From Lachnospiraceae bacterium (lineage in GTDB: Bacteria > Bacillota > Clostridia > Lachnospirales > Lachnospiraceae): a DNA stretch of 42,429 nt. Under the pieces are notes generated by a model that was given only the letters and a program-made list of their open reading frames with translations, searched no databases and had not been told where the DNA came from. The stretch is from positions 1 to 42,429 of the forward strand of contig JAAUZY010000022.1 of the NCBI GenBank assembly GCA_014804355.1. Reading direction: 5' to 3'. The position numbers and the translations under genes were made by a program. This document shows positions 1 through 9,046 of this stretch, piece by piece. Every line of letters starts with the position of its first letter. Within the stretch, counting starts at the first letter, position 1.

Positions 1-345
1 ACGAGGAAGCTGGATTCTTATGTGATGAAGGTAAAGAATCTACCGGAAGTGGAGGCGGGATATATGACACTGGGAGACTGGATTGACATTATTTCGGAAG
101 ACATCAGGGAAGATATGAGAGAGGAAGTCACGAAGGAAGTAACTGAGGCGGTCACGAGGGAAGTAACGAAGACAATTACCGAAGAAGTATCAAAAGAAAT
201 AATAGAAAAAGATATGAAAGCATTCATTGAAATGGTTCAGGAATACCGTGACACGAAAGAGAATGCGGTAGATAAACTCCGAAACATATTTCCGGAGTAT
301 GCAGACCAAGCAGAGGAAATGACAGAAAAGTACTGGCAGAATTGA
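1..345 (+). CDS. C-terminal part of an Rpn-family PD-(D/E)XK nuclease/transposase (5' end outside window)
   Basis: The frame is open from the first base (reading T-R-K-L-D-S-Y...) to a TGA at 343-345, so this is the 3' end of a longer gene and the GTG at 22 is not a credible start. The visible part has the tail typical of Rpn (recombination-promoting nuclease, formerly transposase_31) proteins: a short linker, a heptad-like coil built from repeats of E-V-T-K/R-E-V-T around residues 38-65, then a helical region ending in MTEKYWQN. The catalytic PD-(D/E)XK core would lie upstream and cannot be seen. Rpn proteins are DNA endonucleases that promote RecA-independent recombination and often occur in many copies. 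Family assignment rests on the tail only, so confidence is moderate. Confidence 0.6.
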   Translation, partial: TRKLDSYVMKVKNLPEVEAGYMTLGDWIDIISEDIREDMREEVTKEVTEAVTREVTKTITEEVSKEIIEKDMKAFIEMVQEYRDTKENAVDKLRNIFPEYADQAEEMTEKYWQN

Positions 346-400
346 CAGAAATATTATACAAGCTTGGCATGGTAATCAAATAAACAGTTATGGTAAAGCG

Positions 401-428
401 AAGACAGTCCGATCGGGCTGTCTTTTTT
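401..428 (+). terminator. Rho-independent terminator after the Rpn-like gene
   Basis: AAGACAG and CTGTCTT, extended by a TCC/GGG pairing, form a stem around a GATC loop and are followed at once by a run of T. This is a classic intrinsic terminator and ends transcription from the upstream gene. Confidence 0.85.
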
Positions 429-569
429 GGGAAAGCAGGCTCCCGTGAAAATATCTACGCAAAATATTTTATGAGAGTGATGCGCGGCACAGGCATGCAC
501 ATGGAAGAACTTTCAGAAAAGCGTAATTTTGGCAGAAAAATGCACAATCAAATTATACATATAGTAAAG

Positions 570-600
570 TTGACATTTTTTTACTGGGGGGGGGTATAAT
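570..600 (+). promoter_or_regulatory. SigA-type promoter with a G9 tract in the -35/-10 spacer
   Basis: A perfect -35 box TTGACA (570-575) and a perfect -10 box TATAAT (595-600) are separated by 19 bases made of T7, ACT and G9. The optimum for SigA-type promoters is about 17, so the present spacing is suboptimal and the loss of two G would optimise it. Runs of nine G are prone to slipped-strand mispairing. The promoter lies 55 bases before the ATG of the giant secreted protein, so it probably controls that gene. Confidence 0.75.
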
Positions 601-655
601 CAAACTATGTTTTTATGCTTAGCGGCAACAATTATTTCGGAAAGAGAGGAAAAAT

Positions 656-3600
656 ATGGGAAGAATTTTAGAAAAAATGAAGCGGACAATTTCCGTTCTG
701 TTGGCTGCAGCGATGATCGTTACCGCGCTGCCGCAGACGAGCGCGCCTGTTTATGCCTCGGAGGCACAAGATGTGTCTGACGAGAGCAGAGGAAGCGGGG
801 AGACGGAGATTGTCGAGGAAAGAAACAAGAACAGCGATGTTGAGAACGGCAGCGTTGCGGCGGATAACGAGATTGGTTTTGATGAGTCTGCCGATTCAGA
901 TGAAAACGGGGCGGAGAATAATGCCACGGACGAAGCAGGATCGGAGGATTCAGATTTTTTGGATGAAAATGATCCGGACGGTGCAGTGACGGATGAAGCA
1001 GATGCAGAAGATGTAACCGATCCCGCAGAAGTAAAGGAACCGGAAGAGGACCAATTGTCATCTGATATCGTGGCGCCTGCGGAAACAGACCTGCTTGAGA
1101 ATGCGCATGAGATGAATGTGCAGGCGGCGGAAGATAGCGAAACGGCGATGGTAAGGCTTAATATACCGCGCTATGCGAGCAAAAGCAGTTTTTTAAAACA
1201 AGTGTGGTATGCAACCGGTGATAGCGAAGAGTTTACGCAGGTGAACAATAAGCTCATTATAAATGAATCGGCCGTAGATATTCCCGCGAAAGCAGGAGAA
1301 AAACTGCGGATAAAGCTGGTGCTGCGGGATCGTGTACAGATTGAGGAAGTCAGTTACATCGGATCGGAAGAAGACGAAGACGCGACACCTACTACGATTA
1401 AGCCGGAGGAGGGGGATGAACATATCTATGTGATAGAGAACATTCCTTCCGGCAGCGGAACAGAGCCTGTTTATCAGGTCGATATCAAAGCCGACTACCA
1501 CTATTCGATTAGTTTTGTGGACGTATATGCGAGCAAAAATCCTGACGACGAGAACAATAAGAGTGTGGCGTTTTATCAGTATGCCAAGGGCGCGTCAGGT
1601 GATGACGAGGCGATCGGTAAGGATTTGATTGGCGAGACGCTGGAGTTTTCCGGTCAGGAAATGCAGGAATTTTTCTCGGAGTATAACTATGCGCTGGAGG
1701 TGCAGGAGGGATATACATTCTACAGTATTGACGTGAACTCTTCTGCGATGAGAATAAAAGAAAATAGATCATTCTACGAGAATGGGTATATTTTGTCAGG
1801 GGATTATAACCTTGGAGCCGAGGATATTACCGTCTTCGTTCTGGCGGAACCGACGAAAGAAAATCACTTGAAATTCAATATTCCGGAAGAACTGAAGGAT
1901 AAGGTGAATGTCACGGTAACCTGGGATGATCCGGAATATGGACCGGGGGGAGTGAGTTCCGGTCTGGAAGATGATGATGCCGTATGGATTGATAGTGACA
2001 GAAAGGTCAGCTTTGATGTAACAGTCAAAGACATGAATCATACCGTTCGCGTAACATGCGAGGAGAACGGCGGAGATGCGGTTGCCCTTCCGTATAATTA
2101 CAGAAGCGAGCAAAGTGATGGGTGGAAAAATCACTTTGTTTTGGATGATGCAGATATTTCCATGAAAAATGGCGATGTTACGGTCAATCTGGAAGAGATC
2201 AATATATATCCGGTTGAGTTTCATCTGAACCCGGACGAGATCAGCCGCATTTATGTACATGCACCGATGGACAAAACTTTTTACTGCTCTGGAGATAGTG
2301 AATCTCAACCCTACACTGTGTGGGTTTCGGAAGGAGAGAAACTCACGTTCACGGTTGAGCCTGCGAAGGACGGAACACTCAACGTAAGCACATCAGAGGA
2401 CGGAAGCGGTGAATTGCATGCTGGCTATGACTCTGGCTATGACTATGATGTTTATGACGCTTATATAGTAACACCTACGGAGCCGATGTCGGTTTATCTG
2501 ACGGTGTCGCAAGGCTACCAGTATCAATTGGATTATGATGAAAGTGATTTCGACGTGAAAGTGTGCGACGCGTCTGGAAATCCGTTAGAGTTGTCGGCGG
2601 ATCACAAGTTTGTAAGAAGCACAGATAATTGGCCTGAGAATTTCCGGATCATGGTCAAAATGAATAGTGAGAAATGGACTGGAGTTTCCGTTATTTACGA
2701 CGGTGAGTTTGGCGAGAGAAGAGGGGCGGAACGAAGACCGGAGTATGATGACGAAGACAACGGATATCTCTGCTATTGGGCGGAAGATGCTAACGGCAAG
2801 ACTTACGGAGCCAATGTCATCACCATTGAAGGCTATAGCACATATGCCATTACCTTTGAAGGAAATGAAGAGGCAGTCAACCAAGGTACATGGCTTAGAC
2901 AGTGGGAAATAGATGAGTGGGATGATTGGAACTACAGAAATGACATAGAATTAGGTGAAAAACTTAAAGTGGAAGATGGAGAGGAAATTTATTTCACGCT
3001 GTACCAGACTGGGAGTACAACACATAGGCTCAACCTCAGCTTATCCGGATCGGGCGATCAACTGGAAGTTTGTGAGGATGAGGATTTTGATTCTGACAGA
3101 TATGGAACGTTGTACCATTTCACAGCGGTCGGCGATGCAACGATTACCGCGGAACTGACAGAGCGCCAGCAGCATACCGTGACGATTGAAAAAGGTGAAA
3201 ATGTTACGGATTTTCAAGTGTCCGGGAGCAAGACAAGACCCGAAGGGGAAACCGGAAAAACAGGCACATATCTTGTGCGTGACGGGATTTTCATTGCTAT
3301 TTCGGGAGTCACGGGCAATGAATCAACGACAGGATATCGCGGCAAGGTAGTTTGCACGATAGGTGATAAGTCATATGAAGTTCCGATGAAATATGCAACG
3401 ATAGAAGATGATTGGGAAGGTGCATATTTCGGTTTGGAAGTCACTTCCGATATGACGCTTACAGTCGATCTGGTGCCGACTGCGCAGGCGACCATAACTT
3501 TTGCCGATATGGATAAGATCGCATCAGTAAAAGTATGGGAGGTTGGCAAGAAACCGACGGAAGACAATCTTTATGACAGTGAAACGAAGGAAGCGGTTTT

Positions 3601-6600
3601 ATCTGATGATAAGGAGTACCGTTTGGATTTCCAGTTGAAGGACGGCTATGCTGCTAAGAGTGTTGTACTGAAAGACAAGTCGAGCGGCGAAGAACGTGTG
3701 CTGGAACGAGATAAAGAAAATGAGTATAGGATTTACGAGATTGGCGTACCGCAGGGCGATGCCCAGATTACGATCGAGGCAGTGCAGGGCTATACGGTTA
3801 TGTTTGACATTCCGGCAGGAGCGGATATTACGTTTGAGGAAGACATAACGGATTATGGTCATGATATTACAAAAGACAGCATACAGGTGATTGCAACAGA
3901 CAGTTTCCCGTTCAGGATGACGGAGGGAGAAGGCCTGTATAAGTTGTCGGTGGACAGCGATGCATTTACGCTTGATAAAATTTTGCAGCGGAAATACTAC
4001 GACTACAGTGATTATGACGAATATTACCAATATGTTCTGAAGCCTGTAGCGGGAGCGCAGCTTCCGGAAATCGTGAAGATTAAGGCGGAGGAATATGCGA
4101 AGCATACAGTCACACTGGATTATCCGGTGGAGATCAAGAAGATCTATCTGTTAGATGATAACGGAGAGGACTATGCAATTAGCGGTAAACAGGCGGAGGT
4201 ACAAGGCGCTAGTACGGTACTTGGCGTAAAGGCGATCAGCGGTTACGCAGCGAAGGTAAGCGTTCAGGGAGAATCATCCGGCGAGAGCAAAGAACTTACA
4301 CCGTTCAGGCTTGCAGAGGAGGATGTGAGCGAGTATTATTTGGGCGAGTTAAGCGAGGACGTGACGATTACCGTGACAGCGGAGCGTTCCAAACAGAAGC
4401 TGACATATTATAAAGTGGGCTTCTATAGCGCCGGAAATGGTGTGAGAATCAGGGATGCCGGAACGAAAGCGCTCTACAGCGCCAATGAGAACTATGATGG
4501 GTGGGAAGGATTTGAGTATCCTTACTCGATCCTGAAAGGCAGCAGTATTTCTTTCACGGTAGAGCCGAGAGACGGTTATGAGGTGGACGGTGTCTATGCT
4601 AATGGCAAAGTGGTAAATCCGGTGTTGAACATATCATCACAGCAGAATGTCTACACGGTGGTTCCCATGGCGGATACGTTGATTACTGTGAATATCAGTA
4701 AAATTGCGGAGAAATATCCGCTTACCTTTACCTACCCGGCAGCGGTTAAATCCGTAACGGTGAAGGGTTATGACTTGACGGATAAGAAGCTTGAAGTGAA
4801 GGCGGGAACGAAACTTGAGTTCGCGGTGGAACTGGCTGATACCAAACACAAGATCACCTCGGTTACGATGAATGGCAAAGAAGCTGCTTACAACAAAGAC
4901 AGCGGCTGCTACAGTATCACTACGGTTGCGGAGCCCATGGAAATTGTGATCACGACCGTGGAGAATATTGACAAAAAAGTGACCTTTAAGAATACGGTTT
5001 CGCATATGCTCTACAGTGTTGTGACAAATACTCAGGTGACGGAAGCCGGAACGGATACTTATACAGTTGCCGCACTTGCGGGGGTATTGCGGTTTACGGT
5101 AACCTCTGCGAAGAAAGAGTCCGTACCGGCGGTCAGCTATGTCAATACGGCAGGCAGTAAGATCGTCTTACAGGCGAAAACGAAGCAGGACAGCGAATCG
5201 ACTATTGCTTATACTTATGAGATATCAGTTTCCGAGCTTGCGGCTGAAAGCGAGATCGTGATTGGGGAAACAAGCACGGCAGGTGAAGAAGATAAGGCAA
5301 AGCTCGAAGAATGTATCAATAAGTATAAAGACAAATATAATCAGGAAGAGTATACGTCTGAATCCTGGTCGGCTTATACCAAGGCATTAAAGGCTGCCGA
5401 GGATTGCATGAAGAAAGATGATGCAACGAAGGCAGAGGTGGAAGCTGCAATCGCAGATTTGGAGAAAGCGGTAAAGGGGCTTACCAGGAAAGGCGAGGAG
5501 CCGACACCGGGTACGAAGGAAGGACTCTGGTTTGAGATCCTTGAGAATGATGAAACTGCTGATGGAAGCTATATCTATACCGGCGCAGCGATCAAGCCTG
5601 AGATCAAGGTATACTTTGGCGATAAGCTGTTAGAGGTTAAGAAGGATTACACGGTAGCTTATAAGAGCAATACCAATGCCGGAACGGCTACGGTAACTGT
5701 TACCGGTAAGGGCAACTTTAAGGGTAATGATAAGGCGACCTTTGAGATCGAGAAGAAAGATATCGGCGATGAGGATATCATTGTAGCGGATGTCTATGCG
5801 ATCATCAATAACAAGGGCAAAGTAACCAATCCGAAGGTGACCGTGAAATATGGCAAGAAGACGCTGAAGCTCAATAGCGATTATGCAGTAACATATCCGG
5901 ACTTTGAAACAGTAAAGGATGCTGACGGCAAGGATAAGATCGTAGCAAAAGATTATGAGATCACCATCAGCACTACGGCAGTTAAGAAAGATAAAAAAGG
6001 CAATCCTATAGATTCCGTTAACTATACCGGAAGCAAAACGATCAAGTATACAGTGCGCGAAAACGGCACGCAGCTGATGAGCAAGGCTGTGATAAAGCTG
6101 ACAGATTCTAAGGTGGATTACGCCGGTGAGAATGGAGCTGACACGAAGAAGCCTGAAATAAAGAGTATTAAGATCGGCGGAAAAGATGTTCCCGACACAG
6201 AGTATACCGTAAGCTATGATGATAACTGGAATAAGATCGGTAAGGCGACTGTCACAGTTACGGCGAAAGAAGGCTCGGTATATTACGGAAGCAAGTCTGT
6301 AACTTACACAGTAAACGGCACCAAGCTGGCAGCCAAAGATTTGACGATCGAGGGAATCAATGCAGCATATGATTATACAGGGGAGCCGATTTATGTAAGT
6401 AAAAACGGCAACAATCCCGGCACCCTGACAGTAACCAGAACCAAGGGCGTTGAGACTCCCGAGGAGCTGAAGGAAGGCGAAGACTACGAAGTATCCTACA
6501 AGACAGGCAAGAAACTTGATGAGCATACTAACGTAGGCACAGTTACCGTAACGATTACCGGTATCAATGCATACACCGGCTCGATTAATAAGACATTTAA

Positions 6601-7585
6601 GATCACGGCAGTTGATTTGGCGAAGTTTGGTACGCTAGAAGCTCCTGCAGGACTTGAATTTTCGGCACTGGAAGCAGCAAAGTATACGAAGACAGGTGCA
6701 AAGCCCGGGATCACAAAACTGTCATTTAGAGGAGTTGATCTGGTAGAGAAACAGGATTATACGCTTACCTATCAGAAAAACAATAAGGTGGAAGCGGTGG
6801 CAGGTAATAAGTCCGCTACCATGATCATCAAGGGCAAAGGCAACTTTAAGGGTCAGATCAAGCATCCATATGCAGTGACAATTGCTTCTGCAGATGATGT
6901 GTATGCGACAGCAGTGGATATCGTTATGCCTGCTAAGTTTAACCAGCTGAAGTCAACTGTAAAGGTATTTGAGAAGGAGACGGGCAAGGCGCTGAAGACC
7001 GGAACGGATTATGAGAAGAACATCACATATTACAGTGATGCCGCATGTACGAATCAGATCACGGCGGAAACCTTTGCGACGGATGTGGATATCGATAAGG
7101 AGATCTATGCGAAAGTTGACATGAAGGGTACAGGCAGCTATGCCGGAGCAACGGCGACTGCGACGCCCGGATCTGTGACAGCGAAGTTCAGGGTATACGA
7201 CAGCACCAAGAAGATGGCTAACAAGAAGATAGTTGTAACTGTCGATACTACAGTGGATAAAGACGGCAAAGAGATTTTGTGTGATAATTCGAAGGCGAAA
7301 AATCCGTACTATAGGGGAACAGCCATTGAACCGCAGGTGACCGTAACATTAAAGGGAACCGGAGGTGCTGAGGATACAGTCTTGAGAGAGGAGTACTACA
7401 CGGTAGACTACAGCAACAATCTCAACAAGGGTAAGGCTACAATAACAGTAACCGGTATCGGTAACGGCTACGGCGGCTCTAAGAGCGTGAAGTTCACGAT
7501 CGTACCCAAAGATATGAAATGGGCGGAGGAGGCAGTAAAGAAGGCTGCGGAATTCTTATCAAACTTAATGTTTGCGCCTAACTGA
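656..7585 (+). CDS. Giant secreted multidomain repeat protein (2309 aa)
   Basis: An N-terminal signal peptide is clear: basic residues, an Ala/Val/Leu-rich core at about 11-25 and a V-Y-A cleavage site near residue 34. Next comes an Asp/Glu-rich low-complexity linker (about 35-165). From about 165 to 1540 roughly ten beta-rich modules recur, each opening with a strand such as Y-x-V-x-F or H-T-V-T and containing charged Gly/Asp turns. A helical FIVAR-type domain follows (about 1548-1616). The C-terminal third (about 1630-2290) has five or six Ig-like modules with the pattern Y-T-G...D-Y-x-V-x-Y...G-x-A-T-V-T-V-T-G-x-G-x-Y/F-x-G. No LPXTG signal, transmembrane tail, SLH or cell-wall-binding repeat is visible at the end, so anchoring is unexplained. 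A good Shine-Dalgarno (AGAGAGGA) precedes the ATG. The likely role is adhesion or surface structure. Domain architecture is seen; function is inferred. Confidence 0.85.
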   Translation: MGRILEKMKRTISVLLAAAMIVTALPQTSAPVYASEAQDVSDESRGSGETEIVEERNKNSDVENGSVAADNEIGFDESADSDENGAENNATDEAGSEDSDFLDENDPDGAVTDEADAEDVTDPAEVKEPEEDQLSSDIVAPAETDLLENAHEMNVQAAEDSETAMVRLNIPRYASKSSFLKQVWYATGDSEEFTQVNNKLIINESAVDIPAKAGEKLRIKLVLRDRVQIEEVSYIGSEEDEDATPTTIKPEEGDEHIYVIENIPSGSGTEPVYQVDIKADYHYSISFVDVYASKNPDDENNKSVAFYQYAKGASGDDEAIGKDLIGETLEFSGQEMQEFFSEYNYALEVQEGYTFYSIDVNSSAMRIKENRSFYENGYILSGDYNLGAEDITVFVLAEPTKENHLKFNIPEELKDKVNVTVTWDDPEYGPGGVSSGLEDDDAVWIDSDRKVSFDVTVKDMNHTVRVTCEENGGDAVALPYNYRSEQSDGWKNHFVLDDADISMKNGDVTVNLEEINIYPVEFHLNPDEISRIYVHAPMDKTFYCSGDSESQPYTVWVSEGEKLTFTVEPAKDGTLNVSTSEDGSGELHAGYDSGYDYDVYDAYIVTPTEPMSVYLTVSQGYQYQLDYDESDFDVKVCDASGNPLELSADHKFVRSTDNWPENFRIMVKMNSEKWTGVSVIYDGEFGERRGAERRPEYDDEDNGYLCYWAEDANGKTYGANVITIEGYSTYAITFEGNEEAVNQGTWLRQWEIDEWDDWNYRNDIELGEKLKVEDGEEIYFTLYQTGSTTHRLNLSLSGSGDQLEVCEDEDFDSDRYGTLYHFTAVGDATITAELTERQQHTVTIEKGENVTDFQVSGSKTRPEGETGKTGTYLVRDGIFIAISGVTGNESTTGYRGKVVCTIGDKSYEVPMKYATIEDDWEGAYFGLEVTSDMTLTVDLVPTAQATITFADMDKIASVKVWEVGKKPTEDNLYDSETKEAVLSDDKEYRLDFQLKDGYAAKSVVLKDKSSGEERVLERDKENEYRIYEIGVPQGDAQITIEAVQGYTVMFDIPAGADITFEEDITDYGHDITKDSIQVIATDSFPFRMTEGEGLYKLSVDSDAFTLDKILQRKYYDYSDYDEYYQYVLKPVAGAQLPEIVKIKAEEYAKHTVTLDYPVEIKKIYLLDDNGEDYAISGKQAEVQGASTVLGVKAISGYAAKVSVQGESSGESKELTPFRLAEEDVSEYYLGELSEDVTITVTAERSKQKLTYYKVGFYSAGNGVRIRDAGTKALYSANENYDGWEGFEYPYSILKGSSISFTVEPRDGYEVDGVYANGKVVNPVLNISSQQNVYTVVPMADTLITVNISKIAEKYPLTFTYPAAVKSVTVKGYDLTDKKLEVKAGTKLEFAVELADTKHKITSVTMNGKEAAYNKDSGCYSITTVAEPMEIVITTVENIDKKVTFKNTVSHMLYSVVTNTQVTEAGTDTYTVAALAGVLRFTVTSAKKESVPAVSYVNTAGSKIVLQAKTKQDSESTIAYTYEISVSELAAESEIVIGETSTAGEEDKAKLEECINKYKDKYNQEEYTSESWSAYTKALKAAEDCMKKDDATKAEVEAAIADLEKAVKGLTRKGEEPTPGTKEGLWFEILENDETADGSYIYTGAAIKPEIKVYFGDKLLEVKKDYTVAYKSNTNAGTATVTVTGKGNFKGNDKATFEIEKKDIGDEDIIVADVYAIINNKGKVTNPKVTVKYGKKTLKLNSDYAVTYPDFETVKDADGKDKIVAKDYEITISTTAVKKDKKGNPIDSVNYTGSKTIKYTVRENGTQLMSKAVIKLTDSKVDYAGENGADTKKPEIKSIKIGGKDVPDTEYTVSYDDNWNKIGKATVTVTAKEGSVYYGSKSVTYTVNGTKLAAKDLTIEGINAAYDYTGEPIYVSKNGNNPGTLTVTRTKGVETPEELKEGEDYEVSYKTGKKLDEHTNVGTVTVTITGINAYTGSINKTFKITAVDLAKFGTLEAPAGLEFSALEAAKYTKTGAKPGITKLSFRGVDLVEKQDYTLTYQKNNKVEAVAGNKSATMIIKGKGNFKGQIKHPYAVTIASADDVYATAVDIVMPAKFNQLKSTVKVFEKETGKALKTGTDYEKNITYYSDAACTNQITAETFATDVDIDKEIYAKVDMKGTGSYAGATATATPGSVTAKFRVYDSTKKMANKKIVVTVDTTVDKDGKEILCDNSKAKNPYYRGTAIEPQVTVTLKGTGGAEDTVLREEYYTVDYSNNLNKGKATITVTGIGNGYGGSKSVKFTIVPKDMKWAEEAVKKAAEFLSNLMFAPN

Positions 7586-7670
7586 TAAGGTCTGTATCCA
7601 CTATGAGCAACCGGATGAAAACCGGGCATGGCATATAGGCATGCCGGATATCTGACGGAGAAACAATAAG

Positions 7671-7707
7671 GGGATTCCACCGCAACTTTGGGTGGAGTCC
7701 TCTTTTT
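7671..7707 (+). terminator. Rho-independent terminator of the giant surface protein gene
   Basis: GGATTCCACC pairs with GGTGGAGTCC (one G-T pair) around a short loop and is followed by TCTTTTT. It closes a monocistronic unit and separates it from the pse genes. Confidence 0.85.
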
Positions 7708-7787
7708 AATATGAAAAAGGATTCGGCACTTCCCCGCGAAGGTCTTATAAGGATCTGATAAAAAGAAAAAGACTGTAACCGAGAAGA

Positions 7788-7816
7788 TTGCAAACATTTT
7801 CCCCCTATGCTATACT
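7788..7816 (+). promoter_or_regulatory. SigA-type promoter upstream of pseB
   Basis: TTGCAA (7788-7793) and TATACT (7811-7816) are separated by exactly 17 bases, 60 bases before the pseB start. Each box is close to consensus. Confidence 0.6.
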
Positions 7817-7875
7817 TAAGGACGATGTAAAAGGCATGTTTTCGGGATGATTAGAGAAAAGACGGAGGGAAACTC

Positions 7876-8871
7876 ATGTTAAACAATAAAACGATATTGA
7901 TTACAGGCGGAACCGGTTCGTTTGGCAAATGCTTTACGAGATATGTGTTGACGCATTATGAGCCGAAGAAGATCATCATCTATTCCAGAGATGAGTTCAA
8001 ACAGTGGATTATGGCGGACGAGTTCAAAGAATACGAAAGCAAACTTCGCTTCTTTATCGGAGACGTGAGGGATGTGGAGCGCTTAAAGAGGGCCTGCGAG
8101 GGCGTGGATTATATCATTCATGCGGCGGCGCTTAAGCAGGTTCCTGCCTGTGAGTACAATCCGAATGAGGCGATCAAGACCAATATACATGGCGCCATGA
8201 ATGTGATCGACGCGGCGCTTGACTGTGGCGTGAGCAGAGTGGTAGCGCTGTCTACGGATAAGGCGGTCAATCCCGTTAATCTGTATGGCGGCACGAAGCT
8301 GGTGTCGGACAAACTGTTCGTGGCGGCCAATGCCTATGCGGGGGCGAAGGATATTAACTTCTCCATCGTGCGTTATGGCAATGTGGCAGGCAGCCGAGGT
8401 TCAGTTATTCCTTTTTTCCATAAATTGATTAAAGAGGGAAAGACTGAGATGCCGGTGACCGATGTGCGTATGACACGATTCTGGATCAGCCTGACGCAGG
8501 GAGTGGAGCTGGTGATCAAGGCGCTGGCGGAGGCGAAAGGCGGCGAGACATTTATCAGCAAGATACCGTCCTTCAAGGTTACCGATCTGGCGGAGGCGAT
8601 GCTTCCGGGCTGTACCATTAAAGAGACGGGGATTCGTCCCGGAGAGAAGCTGCATGAGATCATGGTGACGACAGAGGATTCTCATACGACTTATGAGTAT
8701 GACAAGCATTTTATTGTATATCCGCAGATGATATGGAATGACAGACAGCAGTTTACACCCAGCGGTAAGAAGGTTGAGGAAGGTTTTTCTTACAGTTCCG
8801 GGACGAATACAGAATGGTTGTCGGTGGAGGATATCAGGGAACTATTGAAGGATGTTGAGTTAGAGAAATAG
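7876..8871 (+). CDS. pseB: UDP-N-acetylglucosamine 4,6-dehydratase (inverting), PseB
   Basis: Converts UDP-GlcNAc to UDP-2-acetamido-2,6-dideoxy-beta-L-arabino-hexos-4-ulose, the first step of pseudaminic acid synthesis in the cytoplasm. The 331-residue length is normal for the family. An extended SDR fold is visible: the Rossmann motif TGGTGSFG (residues 10-17), the SRDE segment typical of PseB, and the catalytic set D128-K129 in S-T-D-K and Y137 in Y-G-G-T-K. The spacing matches the Asp/Lys/Tyr set known from Helicobacter FlaA1. The start is supported by GGAGGG nine bases upstream. A terminator follows, then pseC, so the pair is adjacent but perhaps separately transcribed. A legionaminic-type dehydratase is the main alternative. 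The neighbouring pseC, and pseG/pseF/pseI further on, favour PseB. Confidence 0.92.
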   Translation: MLNNKTILITGGTGSFGKCFTRYVLTHYEPKKIIIYSRDEFKQWIMADEFKEYESKLRFFIGDVRDVERLKRACEGVDYIIHAAALKQVPACEYNPNEAIKTNIHGAMNVIDAALDCGVSRVVALSTDKAVNPVNLYGGTKLVSDKLFVAANAYAGAKDINFSIVRYGNVAGSRGSVIPFFHKLIKEGKTEMPVTDVRMTRFWISLTQGVELVIKALAEAKGGETFISKIPSFKVTDLAEAMLPGCTIKETGIRPGEKLHEIMVTTEDSHTTYEYDKHFIVYPQMIWNDRQQFTPSGKKVEEGFSYSSGTNTEWLSVEDIRELLKDVELEK

Positions 8872-8940
8872 ATGTACTTGATTGAAGAGCATGCGGGCGG
8901 ATCAATATTATTGGTCATAGTGTGAACAGTAATGAATGAA

Positions 8941-8973
8941 AAAGGACATGCATGTTAATTGCATGTCCTTTTT
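8941..8973 (+). terminator. Rho-independent terminator after pseB
   Basis: AAAGGACATGCA pairs with TGCATGTCCTTT around a short loop and runs straight into T residues. It may act as a partial terminator, because pseC follows within 75 bases. Confidence 0.85.
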
Positions 8974-8999
8974 GGGAACTGTCGGCATAGCGGTATTCT
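8972..8999 (+). promoter_or_regulatory. Possible weak promoter for pseC
   Basis: TTGGGA (8972-8977) and TATTCT (8994-8999) are 16 bases apart, immediately after the pseB terminator. Both boxes deviate from consensus. The position is the main reason to list it. Confidence 0.3.
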
Positions 9000-9046
9000 G
9001 AAATGAAAATATGATTTGTTGTTTGAAAAAAGGAGTGGAAGCAGAT

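Larger units (their letters stand above)
346..655. other. Intergenic region: terminator, spacer, promoter with poly-G spacer
   Basis: These 310 bases hold the terminator of the preceding gene (401-428) and the promoter of the large surface protein (570-600). The stretch between them (429-569) shows no convincing gene. An open frame of 69 codons crosses the terminator and promoter and has no ribosome-binding site or recognisable product. Confidence 0.6.

Noticed and set aside
390..599. 69-codon plus-strand open frame between the Rpn-like gene and the giant protein gene
   Set aside because: It runs through a clear terminator and the promoter boxes, has no ribosome-binding site and no recognisable product.
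5630..6526. 298-codon minus-strand open frame
   Set aside because: It is antisense to the Ig-like repeats of the giant protein; strong codon bias of the repeats keeps the opposite frame open. The translation is hydrophobic but shows no family pattern.
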